Shown piece after piece: positions 8,414 through 16,711 of a DNA stretch of 36,233 bases. The notes beneath the pieces were generated by a model that saw only the letters and a list, made by a program, of their open reading frames with translations, was not told where the DNA came from and made no database searches. A program made the position numbers and the translations under genes. The stretch's first letter is position 1, and each line of letters opens with the position of its first letter. This stretch comes from Muribaculaceae bacterium (GTDB lineage Bacteria > Bacteroidota > Bacteroidia > Bacteroidales > Muribaculaceae), in the NCBI GenBank assembly GCA_029058745.1, contig JAIDXM010000067.1, positions 1-36,233 of the forward strand, given 5' to 3'.

Positions 8414-9385
8414 TTATTTCATATTCAACGGGAGTGACGCTGCTCCGAGAATTGCGGCGTCGGCATCGTCAAGTTTTGAAGGAAGAAATCTAACACGGTC
8501 TTTATATAAGAACAGGGCAGATTCCATGAAAGCTTCCCTCATAGGCGCGAGTAGGAGTTCACCGGCTTTGGCGACACCTCCGAACAGGAAAATTGCCTCC
8601 GGGTCAGATATCGCGGCGAATTCGGCTGCGGCTTTTCCAAGACATTCACCTGTGAATCTGTATATCTCTTGTGCTATTCGGTCTCCTTTTTTTGCGGCTT
8701 GTTCCACTTTTTTAGGAGTCATCTCACCCTTCGGTATGTCACGCAGAATGGATGGGCGCTCAGATTCGGATAGAAAACGCCGGGTTGTTTCCCTGATTCC
8801 ATCGGCAGAGGCGATTGTGTGGAGACACCCCATGCGTCCGCAACTGCATTTCCTGTCGGCGGCGAAAGGGAAAGTGACATGTCCCAGTTCTCCTGCAAAT
8901 CCCCTGGTACCAGAGAGAAGGTGTCCGTCGCATACGATACCGCCTCCGACACTTGTGCCAAGGGTGATTACAATGAAATTCATGATACCGGCAGCCGCTC
9001 CGTAGGTCATTTCGCCTATGGCGGCGGCGTTGGCGTCATTGCTTATGACAGTGCGAATTCCGAGACGGCTTTCCATCATGTTCACAAGCGGTATGGGAGA
9101 TGGCCATGGTAGATTTGTAGCCGCCTCGATGCATCCGGTTATGGCGTTGGCACAAGGCGCTCCTATACCGATTCCTTCCACCATGCCGTCAAGTTTTTGC
9201 TTGTCAATGATAAGAGAGATGTTCTCGGCAAGCGAATCCGCCCATTCTTCCACAGATTTTGTCCGTGTAGGGATTGAACCTTTTTCCAATATATGCCCTA
9301 CGGAATCTACTAAAGCGTAGGCAGTGTTTGTGCCCCCCAAATCCACGCCGATGGTGAACGGGGGATAAAGCTGATATGAGTTCAT
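8414..9385 (-). CDS. ROK family sugar kinase (glucokinase-like)
   Basis: This is a 323-residue ROK protein without the N-terminal winged helix of ROK repressors, so it is a kinase. It has the phosphate-binding DLGGTNTAYAL (15-25), the catalytic Asp in SNDANAAAIGE (D117), LGTSVGGGIV, and the ROK zinc site GELGHVTF...CSCGRMGCLH (H169, C180, C182, C187). It phosphorylates glucose or a related hexose in the cytoplasm; N-acetylmannosamine or another sugar cannot be excluded. It is first in the operon with the fucosidase, cutC and the transglutaminase-like gene, which points to use of sugars released from complex glycans. No clear promoter was found upstream; the region 9386-9626 is shared with the divergent export operon. 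Confidence 0.9.
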   Translation of the reverse strand: MNSYQLYPPFTIGVDLGGTNTAYALVDSVGHILEKGSIPTRTKSVEEWADSLAENISLIIDKQKLDGMVEGIGIGAPCANAITGCIEAATNLPWPSPIPLVNMMESRLGIRTVISNDANAAAIGEMTYGAAAGIMNFIVITLGTSVGGGIVCDGHLLSGTRGFAGELGHVTFPFAADRKCSCGRMGCLHTIASADGIRETTRRFLSESERPSILRDIPKGEMTPKKVEQAAKKGDRIAQEIYRFTGECLGKAAAEFAAISDPEAIFLFGGVAKAGELLLAPMREAFMESALFLYKDRVRFLPSKLDDADAAILGAASLPLNMK

Positions 9386-9469
9386 GATGTTGATTTTGCC
9401 GTGAAATTAGTAAAAGAAACTGAAAACTGCAAGAATTATGAATGTTCTTGGCATATAATGGGCGATAAA

Positions 9470-9515
9470 TGTCCGTGTAATCGCGGGAAATCGGACAAGT
9501 GTACGGAATCGTACA
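9470..9515 (+). promoter_or_regulatory. Candidate activator-binding dyads upstream of the export operon
   Basis: A perfect palindrome TGTACG-N4-CGTACA occupies 9500-9515. Just before it is a wider pair, TGTCCG-N16-CGGACA (9470-9497). The half sites share the form TGTnCG. The centres are 24 bp apart, and they lie 47-92 bp upstream of the sigma54 -24 element. This layout suits a sigma54 enhancer-binding protein, but the site could also serve the divergent operon. Confidence 0.5.
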
Positions 9516-9561
9516 TGGTTCTTTTTGTATAAATGTCTTAGAATCAATGTGTGGTGGGTTT

Positions 9562-9577
9562 TGGCACGCCTATTGTT
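9562..9577 (+). promoter_or_regulatory. Sigma54-type (-24/-12) promoter of the export operon
   Basis: TGGCACGCCTATTGTT matches the consensus TGGCACG-N4-TTGCW at all fixed positions except C to T in the -12 element. The 10-bp spacing between GG (-24) and the -12 dinucleotide is exact. It lies 50 bp before the first ATG (9627). The operon's own NtrC-type activator (18258) supports the assignment. Confidence 0.65.
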
Positions 9578-9626
9578 AGCATTAATGGCAATGTAACATG
9601 TAAAAACAACTCCAAAGTAGAAATCA

Positions 9627-10874
9627 ATGGATAGAGAGATTCCGAAAAAAGAGCGCCAACGAGAGAATATGAAGTCGCGTCTCAAGGTTGGGGGTATTGT
9701 CGTTGCCTGTGTGGCAGTCGTGGCGGCAATTGTCTGCCTGATGGGAGAGAGCCTCAATGAGAAAGACCTTCTTATACGTCCGGCGGAGCAGGGTACAATC
9801 GAAAGCAGTGTCACCGCATCCGGCAAGATAGTGCCCTTATATGAGCAGGCCATAGTCTCACCTGTGGCAACAAAGATTATGGAGGTTTATTGTAATGAAG
9901 GTGATATAGTGGAGCCCGGCCAGTCGTTGTTGAGACTCGACCTTCAGTCAACAGAGACGGAATACCGCAGGATGTCGGATGAGGTAAGTATGAAACGTAA
10001 TGAGCTTGAGCAGGTGTCGCTCAACAACGCCACTTATCTTACGGATCTTGAGATGAGGATAAAGGCGAAGGAGATGGCGGTGAGCCACCTTAAAGCTGAG
10101 GTACGCAACGAACGCCGTCTTGACAGCATCGGGAGCGGTACAGGAGACCGTATCCGGGAGGCACAGCTTGCATACGAGACGGGGCTTCTTGAGCTTGAGC
10201 AACTTCGCACACAGCTTTCCAATGAGAGGAAGGCACATGCCGCATCCTACAGGAGCAAGCAACTTGAAGGCTCGATTTCGGCGCGTAATCTTGAGGCTAT
10301 GCAACGCACTCTTGACGATGCGCGTGTCAAGTCGCCGCGCCAGGGTACGGTGACTTATCTGAACAAGAGTCTTGGCACGAGTATCTCATCCGGAGAAAAA
10401 CTTGCGGTGGTGTCAGACCTGAATCATTTCAAAATAAGCGGAGAGATTCCGGAAAGCAATTCCGGGAAGCTGTCGGTAGGTTCATCAGTGAATGTCCGTG
10501 TCAACCGTAATACAGTGAAAGGGCATATCAGCAATATATCACCGCAAAGCCAGAACGGGATGGTGGAATTCACGGTGATTCTTGAAGATGATTCCGACAA
10601 ACTCCTGAGGTCAGGCCTTCGCACGGAGCTGAATGTGGTCTATGACATACATGACGGTGTGACAAGGATTCCGAACGGCGCTTACTTCCAAGGCCCCGGC
10701 ACCTATGTGCTTTTTGTGAAGACCGCTCCTGATAAACTTGAGAGGAGGTCAGTGGTGCTTGGAGACAGTAATTTCGATTATGTCGAGGTTAAAAGCGGAA
10801 TCGCGGCCGGCGAGGAAGTGGTGATAACGGATATGTCCAATTATAAAGACAAGAAATCAATTTCATTAAAATAA
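9627..10874 (+). CDS. Periplasmic adaptor protein (MacA/HlyD-type) of an ABC exporter
   Basis: A 415-residue membrane fusion protein has a short basic cytoplasmic tail (MDREIPKKERQREN), one membrane segment (about 21-40), a biotinyl-lipoyl-like half (SVTASGKIVPLYEQAIVSP...VEPGQSLLRLD), a long coiled-coil hairpin (about 110-235), the second lipoyl half (VKSPRQGTVTYLNKSLGTSI), a beta-barrel and a membrane-proximal domain (IPNGAYFQGPG...EVKSGIAAGEEVV). It would bridge the inner-membrane permeases and the TolC-like channel. The ATG at 9627 is preferred because the short tail is common in Bacteroidetes adaptors; an internal ATG at 9669 would remove it. It is the first gene of a nine-gene operon preceded by a sigma54-type promoter. 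Confidence 0.9.
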   Translation: MDREIPKKERQRENMKSRLKVGGIVVACVAVVAAIVCLMGESLNEKDLLIRPAEQGTIESSVTASGKIVPLYEQAIVSPVATKIMEVYCNEGDIVEPGQSLLRLDLQSTETEYRRMSDEVSMKRNELEQVSLNNATYLTDLEMRIKAKEMAVSHLKAEVRNERRLDSIGSGTGDRIREAQLAYETGLLELEQLRTQLSNERKAHAASYRSKQLEGSISARNLEAMQRTLDDARVKSPRQGTVTYLNKSLGTSISSGEKLAVVSDLNHFKISGEIPESNSGKLSVGSSVNVRVNRNTVKGHISNISPQSQNGMVEFTVILEDDSDKLLRSGLRTELNVVYDIHDGVTRIPNGAYFQGPGTYVLFVKTAPDKLERRSVVLGDSNFDYVEVKSGIAAGEEVVITDMSNYKDKKSISLK

Positions 10875-10901
10875 AACGGTAAAATAATAAAGACAGAAAT
10901 T

Positions 10902-11576
10902 ATGGCAATAATAACACTTAGGGATGTAAGCAAGGTGTATCGTACCAAAGAGGTGGAGACCCTCGCCCTTGAGAATGTGAATATCGAAATCAAGGAAGGT
11001 GAGTTTGTGAGTATAATGGGACCTTCAGGTTGTGGCAAATCTACGTTGCTCAATATAATAGGCCTCCTTGATGTGCCCACAGGAGGCGACGTTACTATAT
11101 TGGATGACTCTACCGGAAAGATGAACGACAGCCAGCTTTCCCATTTCCGTAACCGCAACATCGGATTCGTATTCCAGAGTTTCCACCTGATTCCGTCCCT
11201 CAACGTGGCCGACAATGTGGCGTTGCCACTGTCGTACAGGAATGGCGTGAGCGCGAAGGAGCGCCATGATAAGGTGGCTGAGGTTCTGACTCGTCTTGGG
11301 CTTAGCCACAGGATGCGCCATTTCCCAGGCCAGCTTTCCGGAGGTCAGTGCCAGAGAGTTGCTATAGCGAGGGCGATTGTCGGGAATCCGCGTATCGTGC
11401 TTGCGGATGAGCCAACCGGAAATCTTGACTCGAAGATGGGTCAGGAGGTGATGGACATCCTGCATCAGCTCAACAAGGAGGATGGCCGGACGATTGTTAT
11501 GGTGACACACAATGAGAGTCAGGCTCGTATGACAGACAGGATTATCCGTTTCTTCGACGGTCGTCAGGTGGAATAA
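10902..11576 (+). CDS. ABC transporter ATPase (MacB/LolD-type)
   Basis: The 224-residue stand-alone nucleotide-binding subunit has Walker A GPSGCGKST (40-48), Q-loop VFQSFHLIPSLNV, signature LSGGQ (145-149), Walker B IVLADEPTGNLD (D169, E170) and the switch His in VTHNE (H203). The sequence is of the MacB/LolD/FtsE type that drives mechanotransmission by FtsX-type permeases rather than pumping through the membrane. Here ATPase and permease are separate proteins, unlike E. coli MacB. The single ATPase is followed by four permease genes and presumably serves all of them. Confidence 0.94.
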   Translation: MAIITLRDVSKVYRTKEVETLALENVNIEIKEGEFVSIMGPSGCGKSTLLNIIGLLDVPTGGDVTILDDSTGKMNDSQLSHFRNRNIGFVFQSFHLIPSLNVADNVALPLSYRNGVSAKERHDKVAEVLTRLGLSHRMRHFPGQLSGGQCQRVAIARAIVGNPRIVLADEPTGNLDSKMGQEVMDILHQLNKEDGRTIVMVTHNESQARMTDRIIRFFDGRQVE

Positions 11577-11600
11577 CGCGCAAAACTAAAGCAAAAGGAA

Positions 11601-12890
11601 ATGAACTATATCCGACAGATAATATATGAGATGCGTCATCAGAAGATGATGACGTGGGTTTCCATATGCGGCACGGCACTGGCCATCTTTCTTGTTATGA
11701 CTTTCTTCATGACCGACCAGGTGAAGACTGTGGAAGTGGCGCCGGAGACACATCGTCAGAAGATTTACATAGGACAGAATATCCATATCTCAGGCGGAGA
11801 ATGGGGCGACAGTTCCGGGTCAATGCATTATGATGCGGCAAGGAGCGTGTATGACAATCTTGAGAGTGTCGAGATCGCGTCATTCATGTCGCAATGGAGC
11901 GACAACGCCGACATCAACGTGAGGGGAGGTGAGGCCATAAGCTCATTGCCAAAGAGAGTTGATGAAAATTTCTGGAAAATCTATGACTTCCGTTTCGTGT
12001 CAGGCCATCCGTTCGACAAGGCCGACTGCGATTCTGATGCCAAGAAAGCGGTGTTGAGTCGTTCGCTTGCCCGTCGTCTTTTCGGAGAGGATGATGTGGC
12101 TGGACGAGAGGTGATGGTCAATATGATGCCATATACAGTGGTGGGAGTTGTGGAGGATGTGTCTCCGCTGTTGTCAACCACCTACGCGGGATTTTATCTT
12201 GTGTTTACACGTGATTATGGAATGAGTGGCAATGAGAAGTGGTTCGGCAATACACAGGTGGCGTTGCTTCTGAAGGATGGGGTGAGTCCCGACCGTCTGA
12301 GACAGGAGGTGAAAGGTCGCTACGCCACGCTTGGAGCGCAGGTCGCGAAGGAGGGTGCGGAGCTGATATACCATGAACAGCCATATGACGCGGAGACAGT
12401 GGCGGAGGGAGGTTATGGAAGCAATAATACTCCGGATATGAAGTCGAAGCATGTGTTGTCGTATTTCCTCTATGGCATAATGATTCTTCTCCCGGCCATA
12501 AACCTGAGCAGCATGACGCGAAGCCGTCTTCGTCACAGGGTTTCCGAGATTGGTGTCAGGCGTGCTTTCGGGGCAAGACGGATCTCGATACTGGTGCAGA
12601 TGCTTGGCGAGAATTTTGTCATCACTATAATAGGAGGTGTGATAGGGCTTGTGCTGAGTGTGGTGTTCATACTGTTGGCGTCAAATCTGTTTTTCCTCTA
12701 TTCAGGGTCTATGTCGTCCTCCTCTCTTGATGTGGTCAACGCACGTCCGAGTTTTGATATGCTGTTCACGTGGAGTAACTTCTTTGTCGCCCTTGCCTTG
12801 TGTTTTATACTCAACCTAATCAGCGCCACAGTGCCTGCATGGCAGGCATCGAGGGTAGAACCCGCCGTGGCCATCGCCAAAGTAAAATAG
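11601..12890 (+). CDS. FtsX/MacB-type permease A1
   Basis: The 429-residue protein has MacB topology: TM1 at about 18-37, a large periplasmic domain (about 40-280), then TM2 (285-303), TM3 (337-361) and TM4 (394-413). The cytoplasmic coupling segment RLRHRVSEIGVRRAFGAR follows TM2. Motifs such as VLSRSLARRLFGEDDVAGREV and YTVVGVVEDVSP are the MacB periplasmic core. It is clearly paralogous to the gene at 14170 over its full length (same start MxYIRQIxYEM, same coupling segment), and differs in type from its neighbour at 12897. It probably pairs with that B-type permease as a heterodimer. Confidence 0.9.
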   Translation: MNYIRQIIYEMRHQKMMTWVSICGTALAIFLVMTFFMTDQVKTVEVAPETHRQKIYIGQNIHISGGEWGDSSGSMHYDAARSVYDNLESVEIASFMSQWSDNADINVRGGEAISSLPKRVDENFWKIYDFRFVSGHPFDKADCDSDAKKAVLSRSLARRLFGEDDVAGREVMVNMMPYTVVGVVEDVSPLLSTTYAGFYLVFTRDYGMSGNEKWFGNTQVALLLKDGVSPDRLRQEVKGRYATLGAQVAKEGAELIYHEQPYDAETVAEGGYGSNNTPDMKSKHVLSYFLYGIMILLPAINLSSMTRSRLRHRVSEIGVRRAFGARRISILVQMLGENFVITIIGGVIGLVLSVVFILLASNLFFLYSGSMSSSSLDVVNARPSFDMLFTWSNFFVALALCFILNLISATVPAWQASRVEPAVAIAKVK

Positions 12891-12896
12891 AAAAAT

Positions 12897-14141
12897 ATGA
12901 AGAGAAATCTATTGAAACAGATACGCAACGAGTGGAGAGACAACATATGGCTCGTGATAGAGCTCGCTGTCGTTGGTTTTTCCATCTGGTTGTTGGTTTT
13001 CCTGCTTTATTCCATGACCAAGAATCTCTATTCACCACGTGGATTCGACCCGGACGATGTCTATTCCATTTCAGTGAGGACAATCGGAGAGGATAGTCCT
13101 GAGTTTGTGTCATCATCCGCCGGTGGCGATGTCAACTATTACGTGGACCGTTCCGATCTGTTGAGGCGACTCCGGGAGAATCCCAATGTAGAGGCGGTCG
13201 CAGTGCATTCCAACGGTCTTCCCTACAATTACAATTTTATGGGGAACTCCCTGTCGAGATTCGATGTGGATAACGATAGCGTGCCATATATGGGAAATCT
13301 CCGGAAAGCTTCCCCTGAGATGGTAAGGGTGTTGCGTCTTGAGAGTCGCACCGGCCTCACTCAACAACAGCTTGAGGATGCACTCCGCAGAGGAGAGCTC
13401 CTGATATCAAATGACATGGCGTATTCCATGGAAAGCGGCGACCCTGTCGCCCTGAAAGGGGAAAGGGTAGTGATTGGGAATGACTCAAGCCAGGTTTATA
13501 AGATTGCTGATGTTATTGATTGCGTGAGGAGGTCAGACTACGAACCCGCGTTCAGAGGGAGTATAATCTATCCCCTTGACGAGGATAAGAGATGGACTTC
13601 TGGAATTGCGTTGCGAGTTAAACCGGGCAGAGGGAAGGCTTTTGAGGAGGACTTCCGGACAGATAAGACTCTTCAGCGTCAGCGTAACGTGTATCTCACT
13701 GACCTTACCAGTCTTTCTGACATCAGGGAGGGGTGCCAGAGAAGCATGGATGTGAAAGTCAGGATGTTCAGTGTTGTAGTGGCATTTCTTATAGTGACCA
13801 TATTTCTTGGATTCCTGGGAACGTTCTGGTTCCGGATGCAACAGCGTGTGAGCGAGATAGCCATAAGGAAGGTGAGTGGTGCAAGGAAAAGCTGGATATT
13901 CCGGCGCATAGTCACGGAAGGCCTTATACTTCTTGCTGTCTCGATGGTTATTGTCTCGGCGGTGGGCTGGCCGGTGCTTATGACAGATGTCATCAACGAG
14001 ATGAATGAGCCTTGGTATGTGTTTCTGTTGCTTGAGTGCGTAGTGGCCTTGATAGTGGCTATAGGCATCGTGATAAGCCTATGGTATCCTGCACGCAAGG
14101 CTATGGACATCGAGCCTGCCATAGCCATCAAGGCGGAATGA
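12897..14141 (+). CDS. FtsX/MacB-type permease B1
   Basis: A 414-residue permease of the same fold as A1 but of a different subtype. It starts MKRNLLKQIRNEWRDNIWLV, has TM1 at about 16-39, a periplasmic domain, then TM2 (about 287-312), TM3 (341-362) and TM4 (373-398), with coupling segment RVSEIAIRKVSGARK. The C-terminus ends PARKAMDIEPAIAIKAE, typical for the family. It is paralogous to the gene at 15464 (MKRKLLKQMRNEWRENLWLV). It begins 6 bp after A1. The pattern A1-B1-A2-B2 shows a two-gene duplication. Confidence 0.9.
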   Translation: MKRNLLKQIRNEWRDNIWLVIELAVVGFSIWLLVFLLYSMTKNLYSPRGFDPDDVYSISVRTIGEDSPEFVSSSAGGDVNYYVDRSDLLRRLRENPNVEAVAVHSNGLPYNYNFMGNSLSRFDVDNDSVPYMGNLRKASPEMVRVLRLESRTGLTQQQLEDALRRGELLISNDMAYSMESGDPVALKGERVVIGNDSSQVYKIADVIDCVRRSDYEPAFRGSIIYPLDEDKRWTSGIALRVKPGRGKAFEEDFRTDKTLQRQRNVYLTDLTSLSDIREGCQRSMDVKVRMFSVVVAFLIVTIFLGFLGTFWFRMQQRVSEIAIRKVSGARKSWIFRRIVTEGLILLAVSMVIVSAVGWPVLMTDVINEMNEPWYVFLLLECVVALIVAIGIVISLWYPARKAMDIEPAIAIKAE

Positions 14142-14169
14142 TATGAACACACGTTATTAATAGATTGAA

Positions 14170-15459
14170 ATGGATTATATCAGACAGATAACATATGAGA
14201 TGAAGACTCAGAGGATGATGACTTGGGTTTCGGTGGGAGGCACCGCGCTCTCTATCTTCCTTGTGATGGCGTTCTTTATGGCAGACCAGGTCAGGATTGT
14301 GGGGGTGTCTCCTGAGTCAGACAGGGACAGGATACTGACAGGCGAGAATATATCGGTGCGTATTGTCAACGGGAAGGACTCCACGTCCTCTTCCGGAGCC
14401 GCTTCATATGAGACATGCCGGAAGTTGTATGGCGGTCTTGACGGAATCGAGAAGATTTCGTACATGTCGGCATGGCCTGAAACTTATAATGCTGGTCTTC
14501 CGGGGAGGAAGAGCGTGCCTGTGAGTGTAAGGCATACTGATGAGGCGTTCTGGAGTCTTTATGAGCTGAGATTTCTATACGGCCAACCATATGATGAGGC
14601 ATCTTGTGAATCCGGAGAGCGGATAGTTGTAATCAGCCGTTCGTTGGCAAGAAGTCTCTTTCAAGAAGAGGATGTGGTGGGAAGAGACATATTGTTGCAG
14701 CATGTCCCCTACCGGGTGATTGGTGTGATAGAGGACGTGTCGCCCATGATGAGAACTACGGGTACAGACCTGTTTCTGCCGCTCGGTCCTAAAGAGAGGA
14801 CAGAAACCGGGTATAACGGATTTATGGGTAACGTGCAGGCTCAGTTGCTGCCTGTTGCCGGTGTTGACGAGGAAAGCATAAAACGGCAGGTGGAGTCTCG
14901 ATATGCCACCATAAACAGTACATTGGGAAAAGAAGGGAAAAGATTTATATACCATGGACAACCGTACAATGCCGAAATTGTGGCTTCAGAGTCTTATGGT
15001 TCCAATACGACTCCGGATTTAAGCGATAAGCGGGCAGGACGCTACATGGTGTATATAGTGATGACCCTACTTCCGGCGATAAACCTCGGTAGCATGACGC
15101 GCAGCCGATTGCGCCACAGGGTTTCTGAGATAGGAGTCAGGCGTGCATTCGGTGCACGCAGGGTCTCGATAGTGATGCAGATTCTTGTTGAGAATTTCAT
15201 CATCACCATTTTAGGCGGAATTGTCGGTCTTGTGTTGAGCATAGTGTTCATGCTTGTCTTTTATGGAACATTTTTCCCGACAGACTCTGCGTCGATGCTT
15301 GTCAACGAGATGGCACCATCGTTTGAGATGCTTTTTACATGGAAGGCATTCGGTATTGCACTGGCATTCTGTTTCGTGTTGAACCTTTTGAGCGCTACGC
15401 TTCCGGCATGGAGGGCGTCCCGTATTCAGCCGGCGGTGGCAATCGCCAAAGCAAGATGA
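14170..15459 (+). CDS. FtsX/MacB-type permease A2
   Basis: The second A-type permease (429 residues, the same length as A1) shares the N-terminus MDYIRQITYEMKTQRMMTWVS, the periplasmic core VVISRSLARSLFQEEDVVGRD, and the coupling segment RLRHRVSEIGVRRAFGAR, which is identical to that of A1. The periplasmic domain is the most diverged part (for example around 45-130 and 210-230), while the membrane and coupling parts are conserved. That fits a change in the substrate or adaptor contact with a shared ATPase. It begins 28 bp after B1 and is followed 4 bp later by B2. Confidence 0.9.
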   Translation: MDYIRQITYEMKTQRMMTWVSVGGTALSIFLVMAFFMADQVRIVGVSPESDRDRILTGENISVRIVNGKDSTSSSGAASYETCRKLYGGLDGIEKISYMSAWPETYNAGLPGRKSVPVSVRHTDEAFWSLYELRFLYGQPYDEASCESGERIVVISRSLARSLFQEEDVVGRDILLQHVPYRVIGVIEDVSPMMRTTGTDLFLPLGPKERTETGYNGFMGNVQAQLLPVAGVDEESIKRQVESRYATINSTLGKEGKRFIYHGQPYNAEIVASESYGSNTTPDLSDKRAGRYMVYIVMTLLPAINLGSMTRSRLRHRVSEIGVRRAFGARRVSIVMQILVENFIITILGGIVGLVLSIVFMLVFYGTFFPTDSASMLVNEMAPSFEMLFTWKAFGIALAFCFVLNLLSATLPAWRASRIQPAVAIAKAR

Positions 15460-15463
15460 GATT

Positions 15464-16711
15464 ATGAAGAGGAAACTTTTAAAGCAGATGCGCAATGAGT
15501 GGCGCGAAAATCTGTGGTTGGTTATGGCGCTTACGATAGTGTGTCTGTCAGTATGGTCGCTCTTCCTGATTCTGTGGGGGGAGATTGAGGGAGTCATGGA
15601 ACCGCTTGGATTTGAGGCAAAGGATGTATATACCCTCAAGCTTGAGATGGTGCCTGAGGATAGTCCTGAATATAACGACTATGGCGAGGAAAAGGATGCT
15701 ATGGAGAGGGAAGACCGTGTCAGTCTGATGCGTCAGATACGAGGTAACGTCAATGTCGAGGCTGCGGCATGGAGCAGTAATTTCATACCATATGATTTCA
15801 GTTATTGGGGAGCCTCCTTGAATCTCGCTGACGGGGAGGTGGATTCCATAGGTTATTCCGCCAATATCCGAAGGGCGAGTCCCGACATAGCAAAAGTCTT
15901 GAGACTTAGGAGCCATAGCGGGAAGTCGCCGGAACAGCTTGCCGAAATGCTCTCGTCGGGAGATGTTCTTGTCGCGAATTCCTATGGTGATGAGAAGTCG
16001 CTGTCGCCGGAGAGCCTGCTCGGACGGGTGGTTATCCTATCTTATGATTCTCTTAACCCTTACCGGGTAGGGGATGTGATAGACAATGTGCGCCGTTCCG
16101 ACTATGAGATGACGTGGGGAGGAATGGCTGTGATTCCAGTGGATGATGAGAATCCCGGACAAATGTGGGACATAATATTGCGTTTGAAACCCGGCAAGGG
16201 AGCGGCTTTTGCGGAAGAGCTTGACAATACTCCCGCCATGCAGCAACACCGTAATTTCTATTTTTCCAACTTGAAGCGGCTGGAGGACCTGCGGGATGCG
16301 AGACTACGGGAACCTGACGCCAACGTGAAGACTTCGGTGGGATTGATGATAGTGTTCCTTGCAGTGATATTGCTTGGACTACTCGGTACATTCTGGTTCC
16401 GTGTTCAGCAGCGGGTAGGGGAGATAGCGATTAGGAAGGTTTGTGGAGCGAGTAAGGGAGCTGTGTTCACACGTATCATTTCAGAAGGCATCCTGTTGCT
16501 TGTGTGTGCGGGGTTGATTTCTATTGCAGTGGTATTTTTCACTGTGAGATATGGGTCAATAGGCTATATGGAATTCCAGACTCCGGCTCCGATAATATTG
16601 AGCGGGATCGTGACGATATTGCTTGTCGGGTCTGGTGTTGTGCTGAGCATCGGTTATCCGGCGTGGAGAGCCATGAGGATAGAACCTGCCATCGCCGTTA
16701 AGTCGGAATGA
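15464..16711 (+). CDS. FtsX/MacB-type permease B2
   Basis: The second B-type permease (415 residues) is paralogous to B1: similar N-terminus, similar DVIDNVRRSDYE segment in the periplasmic domain, coupling segment RVGEIAIRKVCGASK and C-terminal PAWRAMRIEPAIAVKSE. It has four membrane segments in MacB order. The stop overlaps the first ATG of the TolC-like frame. It likely forms a heterodimer with A2. Crossed pairings (A1-B2, A2-B1) are possible and cannot be excluded from the sequence. Confidence 0.9.
   Translation: MKRKLLKQMRNEWRENLWLVMALTIVCLSVWSLFLILWGEIEGVMEPLGFEAKDVYTLKLEMVPEDSPEYNDYGEEKDAMEREDRVSLMRQIRGNVNVEAAAWSSNFIPYDFSYWGASLNLADGEVDSIGYSANIRRASPDIAKVLRLRSHSGKSPEQLAEMLSSGDVLVANSYGDEKSLSPESLLGRVVILSYDSLNPYRVGDVIDNVRRSDYEMTWGGMAVIPVDDENPGQMWDIILRLKPGKGAAFAEELDNTPAMQQHRNFYFSNLKRLEDLRDARLREPDANVKTSVGLMIVFLAVILLGLLGTFWFRVQQRVGEIAIRKVCGASKGAVFTRIISEGILLLVCAGLISIAVVFFTVRYGSIGYMEFQTPAPIILSGIVTILLVGSGVVLSIGYPAWRAMRIEPAIAVKSE

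Noticed and set aside
8340..9005. A 221-residue plus-strand frame
   Set aside because: It is antisense to the ROK kinase gene and has no recognisable motifs.
9492..9503. Promoter for the ROK kinase operon on the minus strand
   Set aside because: The best -7 match has a mismatch and no -33 TTTG at the right distance, so no promoter was called.
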